From the NCBI RefSeq assembly GCF_932274485.2, contig NC_065885.2, forward strand, positions 37,647,062 to 37,711,061: 64,000 nucleotides of DNA. The letters run 5' to 3'. The stretch's first letter is position 1. Each line of letters opens with the position of its first letter. Below are positions 26,038 through 37,500 of the stretch, in pieces. The notes below the pieces were generated by a model that searched no databases, was not told the DNA's origin, and worked only from the letters and a program-made list of their open reading frames with translations. The stretch comes from Patella vulgata. Taxonomy: Eukaryota; Mollusca; Gastropoda; Patellidae. The position numbers and the translations under genes are program-made.

Positions 26038-26206
26038 CCCAGGTTGTACGTGACAAGGCGTAGGGTCGCCTGTCCAACCTCGTGTGTTTTCTCCGGGTCC
26101 TGTGGTTTCCTACGCTCAAGCGAATTATTGAAATAAAATTAAACCATGTGTTAGTCCCGCAATGACCTGGTTTGTGTCGAGTGGACGTTAACCTCATTCC
26201 CCTCGC
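26038..26206 (+). mobile_element. SINE family 1, copy E (5' truncated)
   Basis: This is the only + sense copy of family 1: ttgtacgtgacaaggcgtag, cctcgtgtgttttctccggg, gcgaattattgaaataaaat and gtgtcgagtggacgttaac. The A box half of the tRNA-like head is missing, and the tail ends in a CACA run. Confidence 0.75.
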
Positions 26207-28744
26207 ACACACATACAGATTTGCAAGTTCCCACTTCCCCAAATTTAGCACGTAGATCAACCAGCATGTAGAGATACAGACAGCCAGGAAAAATATGAAA
26301 ATTCCAAGAAAAATTCCGGTCTTTATAATAGTTTAAATCACCTCAAATACACATACAACAATTGCAGGGAATGATAATGAAGAAGGTAAACTAGAAGAAC
26401 ACCACAATAACTATGTAGATGTGACATAAAATATTAATTGAATACATTAATTCTTCCAATATGCTTAACTGTCAAGTAACCCAGAATCTACAATTTTCGT
26501 CTTTCATATCCAGTATTTTAAAACCTAATACGGATTGTCAGAACAGCATTCAGTAAGCTGTATAATAATGGCAGATATATAATTTTATGTTGATAAACAA
26601 ATTTCAAATAAAGCTTCAAAATATGGATGAAACAACCTGCAAAGAAGAGCAAAATATGGAGTTTCCAAGCATTGCTTCACCCCCATTATTTATAGTTCCC
26701 GCTTATAGCCAGTTTTCCCAATAGGTGAATGCAGTGGCGGACCTTCATGATAGATCATCACAAATTAACTTTTTTATTGAACTGTTTTCTATATACTTAA
26801 CATATTATTGGGGGGAAAATGTTACAAAAGCCATCCACATGTCCAATTCATTAGGACACCCGGTTATAGCGGTTCTGTTAATCACCGACAACGACCGACA
26901 AGGGCGCATTTTGGTCAATAACGTCCAAAATATTGCAACAGTGACCGACAATATGTGTAGAATATGCATATCTGTAACATATCTTTCTTTGTCTCTGTCA
27001 CTTTTGCAATACTTGGACGATATTGTCACAAGAAGGCTGAAGTGGGTTCTTGTCGTTGATTAGTAGGCTCAGTTCTATATTACAGTATAGCTGTTGGTCC
27101 CTAAAAATCTCTATGCTGTCCCGCCAGTACAGTAAACCTTTGGGATAAGGTGCTCTGGAGCTCAAGCTTCATTAGTTTTATGGTGGATTCGACCCTGAAT
27201 GAATTATCTATAAATCAATGATGTTTACACAAGACAACGTGTATCTGTACGATGATCAAAATAACTTTAAAATAACTGGCTATTTAAATCCGTTTTGATT
27301 CATGAACTATTTTCACAGGGGTTACATGTTTTTCGACTGAAATCTCATATTTAATATATATATGAATATATGTTGTTTTTTTAAGAGACGTGCCGGTTTG
27401 TACCAGTAACAAAGACAATCAACAAAACATTTAATTTGCCAATTATTTTATTCAGTTTGTGAGAAAATTACTGCGAGTCCTCCTTATCAGACATGTCATC
27501 GTCTGTTCGATATGGAGTCCTTTTTTTCATTTTTCATTCATTCGCCACACCAAATCACAAATATGCTAATGACCTTCATTTCTTTTATAATTAACTTTCC
27601 CCTTTAGTTGCTTGATCTTCGTTATCAGTGATTTATCCCTGCCAAACCTTTTCCGGTGTTTGGATTGGGTAGTTTCTTTTGCAAGTGAAATCGTATCATT
27701 TAAACGTATATATTTGGTTCTGTGTCGAGATTAGTTTTACAAATATGCTCCAGTTTTCTTTTCGCCGTCTTTATAAAGCATTCTACTGGAGAGTTTTTCA
27801 ACAACCCAGATGTCTGTATATAAGTATATATCACTGATTTAATATTACATGTCTATAAACCAGTCTTGTATGTTGCTTGGGGACTATCTTTGGATAACTG
27901 TTTCCTTCCTGTCCCAGTGGTATCACTGAAATCCACACCTACCAGCACAGCGATTCTTTCATGTACTTAAGAGTCAGGAGTTGATTCTCCACAGTCTTCC
28001 TTAAATATTTACATATTTTTATTTTTACTTATTGTGTTTTCTTGGGTCTTTTGAGTTTTGATATCACTTTATATTTTGTCATATGAAAATTTATTTATTT
28101 GTCAGATCACACAAAATCACCTTATTTAATCTCCATTCAAATAAAACGTTGTGCAAGGTTCTTGATTTTGGTAGCGCATTTTGTACTTATGACCCTACAG
28201 ACAAAAAGACCATCCCTGGTATATCCGATTCAACAAAAACTTCACCAAACTAACTCTAAAACCTCGTTTAGACTATAAATACTCAGCGATAAAATCAACA
28301 GTTAAAAATATATCATCATCATCATCATCTTCATAAAACAGTTTTCTTTGATCTTCGATTCGTATATTTACATCAACAATGTATAGTTTATGTTTTATGT
28401 ATTATAATAGAATACTGTCGTAAACATAATGCCCTCCAATTATTCCCATTATCTGTACTCAATATCAAATGATGAACAGACCGCACAAACGTCGACAAGT
28501 AAAAGTGGACAAATACAAACGATGATTGGAAAGCTTTTTTACTTTTAATCTGTGATTCGTAAAGGAGTTTAAAATTAGGACTTAAAAAACTCATTTATCC
28601 CACACCTTTACCTCCCATTGAATTTGACTAAATTTTTAATCATAGAACTATTTAAATAATAGAAAAATACCCTTTGATAAATACAAAGTCTGTAGATAGT
28701 TTAGTGTTTAGAGCTTATCTTAGTTTCTTTTTTTTTCTTTCCAG

Positions 28745-29227
28745 GCAGTCAAAGATAACATGGGAACAGACTGCAAGTGTCATGGTGTTTCCGGTTCCTG
28801 CACAATGAAAACGTGTTGGACAACATTACCCCCCTTTAGAGAAATCGGAGACTCTTTAAAACTTAGGTACAAAAGATCAAAAATAGTGGTGCCGTATTTA
28901 GGACGCCGTGCACGAACGGCTGTATCATTAATGTTGGACCGTGCTAAAAGACGTCACCGGAAACCGAGGCGTAGCCATCTTGTGTTTTTGGATAAATCTC
29001 CGAATTATTGTGACTATGATCCTAAAACTGGATCGCTTGGTACAGTGGGTAGAAAATGTAATCGGACAACAAGAGACACCGATGGATGTGACTTAATGTG
29101 TTGTGGGAGGGGCTATAATACACATCAATTCACACGCACGTGGCAATGCAACTGTAAATTTCATTGGTGTTGCTATGTAAACTGTAATAAATGTAGTGAA
29201 CGGACAGAAGAGTATACGTGTAAATGA
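28745..29227 (+). CDS. Wnt7: Wnt7, last coding exon
   Basis: The acceptor is tttctttccag (28744); the stop TGA is at 29225-29227. The 160 residues begin [19 protein letters not shown]. The first Ser of HGVSGSC is the site at which Porcupine attaches palmitoleate in Wnts, needed for Frizzled binding. Then follow TKTCW-type [15 protein letters not shown] (typical Wnt7 wording), a basic Arg/Lys-rich stretch, [18 protein letters not shown] (potential N-glycosylation), [16 protein letters not shown] and the C-terminal cysteine-rich [14 protein letters not shown]. All landmark cysteines of the C-terminal domain are present. Exons 2-4 give about 328 residues; with a signal peptide of about 24 the protein would be near the usual 350. 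Confidence 0.97.
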   Translation, partial: AVKDNMGTDCKCHGVSGSCTMKTCWTTLPPFREIGDSLKLRYKRSKIVVPYLGRRARTAVSLMLDRAKRRHRKPRRSHLVFLDKSPNYCDYDPKTGSLGTVGRKCNRTTRDTDGCDLMCCGRGYNTHQFTRTWQCNCKFHWCCYVNCNKCSERTEEYTCK

Positions 29228-29880
29228 TTATCTGATTAATAGATTCTGTGAATATCTGAGAATGTAGAATTGAGTTATGTCCCCTTATGTTTAGTCTGTG
29301 TATTTAAAAAAATCAATGTAAATAGCGGCACATGATTCATGATGTTGAATATTATTATATACCGTATGCAATATGATTATTTATTTAAAGTTATTTTATG
29401 TCTAATAGAGAGGAACGTTGTAGATACATAGATAAACTATATTTTTAAGGTCTTTCTAGAATAGACCTTGAACTTGATAAAGGTGAATGTCATATTTTAC
29501 CATAGAAACGGTTGCTATGGTTTCGAATGGATATTGTGTGTTGTCATGGAGATACTTGTTTTGTTTATCTGGACGTATTCAAGAGATCTGGTAGTGCTAA
29601 TGCTTATAAGCAACACCGAGCGCAAGCTATATATGTGAAGTAGAAAATTGAATTAATTGTAATAGCTCATAATATTAATTTTTCGCATTCTCCGATCCAC
29701 AACTAATGTAATTTTGTGATAGACTAACAGCATGAGATTCTCAATCACTTAGTGATGGAAACCTTGCGGCACTTCACTACAGAAACATATCAACCTTAAA
29801 GGCATTTATAGAAGAGTAAATGTGGGTCGATTTAATGGGCGATTAAATTTTAAAAAATAAATAAAATTTAATAGATACCA
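29228..29880 (+). other. Wnt7: Wnt7 3' UTR (predicted)
   Basis: AT-rich sequence follows the stop. Two overlapping AATAAA signals lie at 29856-29861 and 29860-29865, followed by a T/G-rich stretch (tttgttttatgtttttgtta), the usual downstream element. No earlier AATAAA was seen, so a 3' UTR of about 640-660 bases is predicted. Confidence 0.6.
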
Positions 29881-31765
29881 TTTGTTTTATGTTTTTGTTA
29901 TTACAGTCTTTGTGGATAAAGGTTAGTTAAGCAATACCGTATTTTGGTCAATGTGTATTTCCGGGAAGACAAGAAACGATTGAAAAATCCAACAACATGA
30001 GCTCACTACACCGACTGTGGCCTACATGCTTTAACATTTTTCTCAAAAAGTTGTCGATTAAAAGGTTTAAGACATCATCAGCTAAGCGAATTTTATATTG
30101 AACCACCAAACCACGCTGTAGGCTAGATGCTAGTACATGTACATTTTTTTTCTAGATAACGTCGGTCTTAACTATTCAATTAAGCAAAACTTAATTATAC
30201 TTATTGATAAAAATAATATTCTGTTCTTGGTTAATTCATTGACTGGTCATGTAAACCAAACACGGGATACTGAAGTCATTATTGGAACTAGAACTCAGTC
30301 TATTATTGCTAACAACATGATAGTTAATTATATCATTCGGATTAACAACAAGGAGACACCATAAATAGAATTATCAATTAAAAACGAAACGAAATTTATG
30401 GGAAATTACTGAAAATTGCAAATAAATCGGCTTAAGCATACTTGTGGCTTGATTCCTCACGATTTCAAACTGGTCTCGATCCGGATGGCACGACATTTGG
30501 TAAACTAGAAATTAGCATAGTTTGACTTCAACCGACAAGTTGAATGACCATTTCTGTTTTCTTGAATCATGTGTTTCCTTCATTTGATTATATTGAAAAC
30601 ATATAATATGAATATTAATCGGAAAAGGTGATCTATAAATATATTAATCACCAACTAATTTTTCAGAAGCTTAACTTCCTGCTATCGCTTTGAGATTAAG
30701 TTTACATTTTTATGTAATTAAGATTGTTGTCTTAATCCCTGTCTAAGTAATTTTTTGATAGTCTAGGACTTAAATATGCGGTTAGTTTGTTTCTCTTTGT
30801 GTATATGCACATTTGACTGTTTTGGTTATAGACATTTCAAAAGTGTAAAATTGTTATTTTCTCATATGATTTCGGGTTATGTAATAACTTTCTTAGCAAT
30901 TACTAAACTGATATAGAACATATTCAATTGAAAGACTCATTATCATGAAAGTCTTTTTGCATAAATTGATAAATAAAGACTTCGAATAAAATCAAAATGT
31001 TTAGAAGCAAATGCGTTACGTTTCTAAATAAATAAATAAATGCTTTAAAGGGGTGCAGTTGCAATTCAAACTATACATGTAATAGAGTCAATGATTTCCT
31101 AGGGCTGTATGAATGACTGAATGCTTGAACGTGAGAAAAAGAAAGTTTCTCTAAATAGATGTGTATATATCTACTCCATAACCTTTAACTCAATGAAACG
31201 AACCGTGTAAGCAGGGCGACGGTTTAAAAAACTGGTAAGGATTAAAAAGGAGTGAACAGGCGAGGGGAAAAGTTCGCCGAGTCAAGATCTTCGAGCACTT
31301 ACAAATACCCGTGAAATTCCAAATAGACTAATTTCTTCATTTTTTTCTCAAACTCACGTCAAATTGCCTCCAAAGATGAGTAGCAGCTTTGCTGAATGCA
31401 TGCAACGCCCTAATTCGTGTTAAAATGAAACATTCTTCGCCATAACATACTGCAGAACACGGTCACATATTTGTTGTTTTCATTTAAATTAGGAAACACA
31501 AAATAACGGTTATCGTGATTCAATAGCAAAAGCATTTACATATATAGGTGTGGGATTATTTATTTTGTCTAATGTTTAATTCATGCATTCTATTTATTCC
31601 TCAAAAACATAAGTATTGAATAATGTTCGACTGTTCAGGTACAAAACAATAACTGACGTACGTCTGAAAACAGTTGTTTGCTTAAAAGGAATTCGTTCAC
31701 TAAAACATATTGTCGTTGAATCTGATTAGACTATAATTGTTTCGCTATCAAGGTCTTTTATTTTA
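29881..31765. other. Intergenic, nothing recognised
   Basis: AT-rich DNA between the Wnt7 end and the minisatellite. A 75-codon frame at 30137 has no splice context or family resemblance. Confidence 0.6.
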
Positions 31766-32446
31766 ATGGATCTACCACTTGCATCTTCATCTCGTACTCT
31801 TCTGTATTCTTCTACAAATGACCATCTATTATTCTGCACAAAAAGATCACAAAACTTGTATCTTATTCCAGTTTGCATATATATCTCCTCTTCCCTCAGT
31901 ATTATGTTTGATTTGTTGCAAAAGCTTATCCAATGGGTCTCTTCCTATTATTCTCTACCACAAGATTACACAACCAGCAACGTACTCTTCACATTCGGCA
32001 GCTTGCTGGTATTTCGCAGCAAAAGAGCACGCAACCTGCAGCTAGCTGGTATTCCACACCAAAAGATCACCAACCTGCTTCTTGCTGGTATTCCGCACCA
32101 AAAGTTCATCCATTTCAATTCTTTGTGTTATGCTGCAGCAAAAAAAACCCACCCAACCCAGAGATCACAAAACCCACATATTTTTTCGTCACCAAAAGAC
32201 TACCAATATGCATCTTGTTGTTTTTCTTCGCAAAATCACTCAATCTGTCAAGTCTTCGCCAAAGAGTGGGTTTATCTGCATAACCCACAATTTAGTATGA
32301 ATAGAATAGCATGCAGCAAAAGTATCCTCCATCTAGCATCTTTCTATTATTCTTCAAATCCATCATGTTATTCTTCACTAAGAGATCATCCCATCCGATT
32401 TGATTATCCATTGGCTTTGCCCTTAATTAATTTTACAGTCATTTAA
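31766..32446 (+). repeat. Degenerate 39-45 bp minisatellite with several open frames
   Basis: Units of the type gctggtattccgcaccaaaa plus gatcacccaacctgcatctt recur through the region, clearest at 31990-32120 and fading to both sides. The C-rich, stop-poor composition leaves overlapping frames open, including one of 226 codons. Its peptide (repeats of LAGIPHQKI..LL) follows the DNA repeat, has no start context and no splice sites, and resembles no family known to me. It is called satellite, not a gene. Confidence 0.7.
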
Positions 32447-33631
32447 AAAGGAACGTCCATATTGTTCAGATCTATGCATAGACTGTTACCGTTATAGTGG
32501 ATTTACGCTGGTGATCTCAATACTTAATTTATGTACAATATCACTTTTAGCTGTTGCTCAGGGGCTTACTGTGATTGCTATTCATGGTGTCTGTTTTAGA
32601 CGGCCCAATAAGAGACCACCATCACCGTCTCTACATTATAAACAGATGAAATGTTGTTTTTCTTACGCTTCAGAGAAACATATAAGAGTTTCTGACGCGA
32701 GTTAATTGTAGCTTGTAAAACAGTCCCTTTGGGCCATCTGTGATATGAAAACCATGAAGGTAACGAAAACTACGGGGGACTGTCTATAAACAGCCTAGCT
32801 ATTCGGGATGTAGCATAGAAGTAGTCGCGCATTACATCATATACTTGTTTTATAGAAGACATTGGCGATCTGTGTGTTTCTATACAATATCAAATAGCGT
32901 GATATCAAATACGTCGCGTTAACACTTGCCTGAGTCGGTCTATTTCAAAATAGCTAATGAGGACAACTAAATTTACTGGCACAAAAGAACTATGAAAAGG
33001 GAGTTAATTCAAGCATACCACCCTCACCTGCGAACTTACTAATGTGAAAATAATATTCTACACGAAGGCACGTAAACTGAGAATCATAAATACGAGTATA
33101 ATTTGACGCGCCTGTTATGTCCTTCTTTCTTTCTTATTTTGAAAATTGAGTGGATTGATTCAATGTGAAAAAATCAAAACTCCTTATCACCACCTCCTTA
33201 CATTATTCATTAATGTTATTCCTCTTTTTTTTCATTATTCATTTGGACAAATATTCACTTCACCCAGCGAAATGGATATCTCGTATGGACTTCACTGTGT
33301 GTATGAATAAACACTGGCCTAAATGAAATGTTTGTGGGTTCGATCAACTGAAAAGCAGTATTTTCTTAAACGATATGGTATTTTGAAGCAAATATTATTT
33401 TTAGTAAAGATATCAAGGTTGGCGAAAGTCGACATTAGGTTGATTTGTTTGTGTATATAGTTTCTGACGGAATAGGACATTGATTGTTATATTGAATTGT
33501 AATTCCAGAAAATTGTAAGTTTTCCAGTTGTTTGCCGTGTAGTTAACTTCTTGAAACCCTGTGAACCTCTTAACTTTTCTAAATCCAACCGAGCTAATTT
33601 TGTGTTTGAACGGTGAGGCGAACTTTAACGT
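32447..33631. other. Intergenic, nothing recognised
   Basis: No exon-like frame or repeat was recognised on either strand. Confidence 0.55.
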
Positions 33632-33830
33632 GCTGCCAATCGTATACACGGGATTTGAGTTTTCGTCCCATTCAATTGACTAGACGCATTTCCCTGCACG
33701 CCCTCCGCCCTGCATCACTGGTAAGTGCAAACCAGCCGAGGAACTTTCAAGACCATCACCTGGATTGATCCCGGGACCTCTTTGTTAGTAATCAATACTT
33801 ACGGAGCCAAAGTGTAACAGCCCAACTCTT
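33632..33830 (-). mobile_element. SINE family 2, inverted partial copy
   Basis: The reverse complement shows a B box region (gaggtcccgggatcaatcc) and part of the body, ...gtctagtcaattgaatggga. The 3' half of the element is missing. Confidence 0.55.
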
Positions 33831-34397
33831 CCCTCAAGCTAAAACAACATAGAAGAATCATTGTATATGTAACGTTTCGAGTCGGTTGTTATCTACTTGA
33901 CCGTTATGTGAAAAAGACTGTACAGTGAACTAAAAAATGAATGACTTTGTTCTCCCAACGATTTCTTTGGACGCATTTTAAAACGATTTCAGAATCAGGC
34001 AGGCATTCAAAGCTTGCATAAGGAAACACAATATCAACTCCGACAAATTACCCGCAAATGTGCAATAGGTCACCATCAAATGTCAACCAATGCAAGCAAA
34101 TTACCATGGTGAAACCATTCCTGATCTTGCGAATTAATTGTTTCAACATGGCGTGTTTAACGGTACATAGGTGTTATGTACATTGGTGAATGTCTTCTGT
34201 AAGTAGCTGGTGAATATTAGCATGTATTGTGCCAACTTGTCATGCATACCAGCCTTACTGTCAGTAACTGGCCAAACAACCACATAACAATCCTCACGCT
34301 AATCCTGAAGAGCTGCAAGAATCTCTGATTAAACTCTCGCGCGTGACTTCCACCTTATTTAGTCTATTTTTTCTGACTCTTTTTAAGAAATTTTCAG

Positions 34398-34565
34398 GGC
34401 GAAAGTTTGCCTAAAACCAACGAAACGACGTCTGCCAAGTTGCCCAACAGCGAGAAGAAAACAATAGGACAATGGAAGACTGTTTATCAAGAAGCCAATT
34501 TTAGCATTGATCCTCTCAGAGAAGGCCAACAAGAATTAGGAACAATAGACTATCAATTAAAATTG
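34398..34565 (+). CDS. Candidate orphan exon of an unidentified gene
   Basis: A strong pyrimidine tract and ttttcag precede a 168 bp open segment that starts and ends in phase 0 (56 codons) before gtattt. It reads GESLPKTNETTSAKLPNSEK, KTIGQWKTVYQEANFSIDPL and REGQQELGTIDYQLKL. The residue mix is balanced and hydrophilic with none of the low-complexity look of the surrounding AT-rich frames. It lies between the 3' ends of Wnt7 and ATXN10 and belongs to neither. The end, ELGTIDYQLKL, faintly resembles the first strand of a C2 domain (LG.L.Y.L.YD), but this is weak. The donor is poor, so it might instead read on to a stop at 34679. Confidence 0.4.
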
Positions 34566-37500
34566 GTATTTAGAACTGTCCCCGGCCTGTTCTTCTTTGT
34601 TCATATACTGTTAGTGTTTCGTATCATGACCACTGTCCAGTCAATGTTAAACACACTCAATATTTACTGTTCATTTTAAAATGGTTGGTAATGGGCGAGG
34701 CTGGGACAAGAAGTAATCCGGTGGAATCCTAGTTTATCACTGGTAGAAAAATAAAGATCTGTCAAATTTTATTTGCGATGGTAGAGCACATAAATAACCG
34801 TATTTGGGTATAATACCAACATAGAGATTATTGTAATGTTTTAAGTTTATATCATAATGTGTATTATTATTTTTTCAATAATTAAAATAATTGCGCCATA
34901 TAAACTGTTTACTAGTATAAAATAATATATTTTGTGCCTATTATATTTGCTTAGTTGGAAGCAATTTTAAAAGTATTATATACGATTAAAACTGGGCAAG
35001 CGTTTAATAACTATCATCAATTCATTTATACAGAAAGACAAAAGTAAAAGTTTGAATATAGATCCTTGGGGCACACCTTCTTTAAATTTAATATTTCTCA
35101 GATGCTTTTCGCTCAATTGCGAATATACCTTTTGGGTGGAAACCCTTCAATTTAATGTTTTGATTTTAAATAAAATACCAATGTTAACTTGAATAATATT
35201 TTTTCGTTGATACAGAAGGTGTGCACAAGAAACGTAGGAAGCGGTGGCGTTTACCTAAACAGATTTATACATTCAGCCTACAACCCAATGTTTATTTTCA
35301 TATGCAAGGATAAGATATATTGAACAGGCTTTACAATAAGTTTGACCATTGTCCCGACATAGGATATTAAAATCTACACATTTAATTGGAAAACTTTCGA
35401 AAACATCCGAACAAAAGGTTTATTCAAAACGTGAATTCACTGAACAAATTCATTTTATTTTCTAAACATGCCAAGAATGTGTCACTTAATTTCCCTCGTT
35501 AAAATAACACGAAAGTCTCATAAGGGTTTTTCTACTTGTTTGTTAATTAGATTCAACTAATATTATTCGTTATTCCTTTCTTTCCTAACAAAACTGAGTA
35601 ATAATACAATAAACCATGATGTTAGCTGTAAAAATATTTACCTTTATATCGTGTAGTAGGTGTGAAACCGGTTGCACAAAAATGGTTTGAATTCTTACTT
35701 CATTACGTCTTATTTTGTTCGTTCTTAACTTACTTTTCTTGTCATTGTTTACTTTGTATTTTAACATGTTTATTTTTAACAACAAGCCTATGCTGTTACA
35801 ATTTTAATTTCATGCCTTTTGTTCAAGCACGACTACGACCACACCGCACAACCGTTACTACTGTGTATCCAAACGATTCATTTGTCGCATCCGCCTGATT
35901 TACACTGGGTTCTTCCCTTAAGAAACTAGTAAAATCTTGATTTGGTGGAATTATATGAAATTGTAATACTTTTTTTTAATTGAAGAACTGTTCTGTGAAC
36001 AAAATATTATTTTGACTGAGTCTACCTTTCCGGTTTCTTAGGCCGTTATACTTCATGTGTGCCCGAAAACAAGGTAGCCTTAAAAATTCCCAAATTGATC
36101 CAAGTTTCCATTTACAATTCATGTTTTATCCCATTGCACCCAAAACTACCCTTCGTGTCTGTCTAAAAATGTATATGTTAGATCAAAGACATATTTGGGT
36201 TTGAACATTGTGACAAGCAGTAAGACCCACATTCTATTTTCATCACAAAGAGATTATGCGGGTGTTAAATAGAGGTTGGACAAGCATTCAATAATTAAGT
36301 CTTTTTCAATGTAATGAATGCGTTCCTCTACAATGGTATTTAAAGAATGGTGAAAAGTCCTAATTCATAACGTAAGACTTAATAAAAATCAGCGGTAACT
36401 CTCTTACCAAATTGTTCATACAACTAACCATTCTACTTATAGCAGATCTCTTGCTTGATTAACAGGATCACCTAAATCCTTATAAAATCTTTAATCTTTG
36501 GTTGTCTTTTTTTTTGGGGGGGGGGGGGCGGTGGAGTATCGATGTCAACCCTGTATGTTTGTCTTCGATGCTCCATTTTATTTCCTTTATAGGAGTTTTT
36601 CAATGATTATATGCTTCTTCGAACATGGCGAATTGTGTGCACCGCTAGTAAATCGAAACCTTATGGAGCAAAGTTGAAAATCTGCACAGGACGAAGTAGC
36701 TTTGTGCGTTGTGGGGGCGTGTAACATTTGAAGAAAATTAAAATCCATTGGTACCGGAAATGTTTTTTTTTCGTACACATATCAACGGGTGGAATATTGT
36801 AAAAGAACTAACTAAAATCTAAATACAAGTGAATAGAATAGTGTCACGGGATCTTTCATCTGAAGTCATCTGAAGAGGGGGGGGAGAGGTGTCTTCTACT
36901 GATGACGTTGAGCCTGTGGAAAAAAAATTATCAAGATATCATTACTATCAAAATACATGCTGCTATTATTTTCTGGTGCCACTACCTCTACCAGAAGAAA
37001 CATATAATTTTGCAGTACTTAGAATGATCACAAGGCTAAAAAGTTGAAATATGTTACACTAACATTCATAATAACAGGAAATCATTCCTCTAGAAATGTT
37101 CAATTTAACATGTTTTGCTTTTGCTCTTCCGCCATATCTGATGACTGTCCTAGAAGAGTTGTGCCTTTTCTGTGGTAATGCGGAGACCCACATTAATCCA
37201 CATGATACAACTACTACAATTGTCTTCGACCAGAAGATGTCAAAAGTATAAAGTTTACAACATCTAAATTTTACAGTACTTAAAAATATTACACTAAAAT
37301 TGATAAGTTTTCGCGGTAAATCTCTCTCCTAGAAATGTTTAATTTAACCTGGTGTGTGAGCTTTTGCTCTTCCATCATATTCATTGAGAGTCCTAGAAGA
37401 GCTACGTCTTTTCTGTGATCTTGTATTACCCCGCTGCTTTGCTAGTGCTACACGAATGAGAGATGACAGACTTGCTGAGGAAACATGCAACCGAAGTAGT

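Larger units (their letters stand above)
8254..28744 (+). other. Wnt7 intron 3 (20.5 kb)
   Basis: This very long intron starts gtacta and ends with a pyrimidine tract, tttctttccag. It carries most of the repeats in the left half of the window: a 27 bp minisatellite (9.0-9.3 kb), two SINE families (11.1-12.2, 13.0-13.3, 22.6-22.8, 26.0-26.2 kb), a complex minisatellite (16.6-17.6 kb), an inverted Penelope-like pair (19.9-22.1 kb), a foldback element (23.6-23.8 kb) and a TIR element (25.66-25.84 kb). No nested gene is supported. Stretches 9320-10210, 13290-16560, 17640-19925, 23850-25650 and 26210-28744 hold nothing recognised beyond simple repeats, apart from a possible LINE fragment at 18915-19217. 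Confidence 0.85.

Noticed and set aside
26725-27063. 112-codon + strand frame
   Set aside because: No recognisable domain; also open on the opposite strand over much of its length. The start overlaps a cagtggcggacc hAT-like end, but no matching right end was found.
35826-35898. Terminal exon ending PNDSFVASA
   Set aside because: It has an acceptor and slightly higher GC but is open in two frames and cannot be tied to the orphan exon; kept only as a remark.
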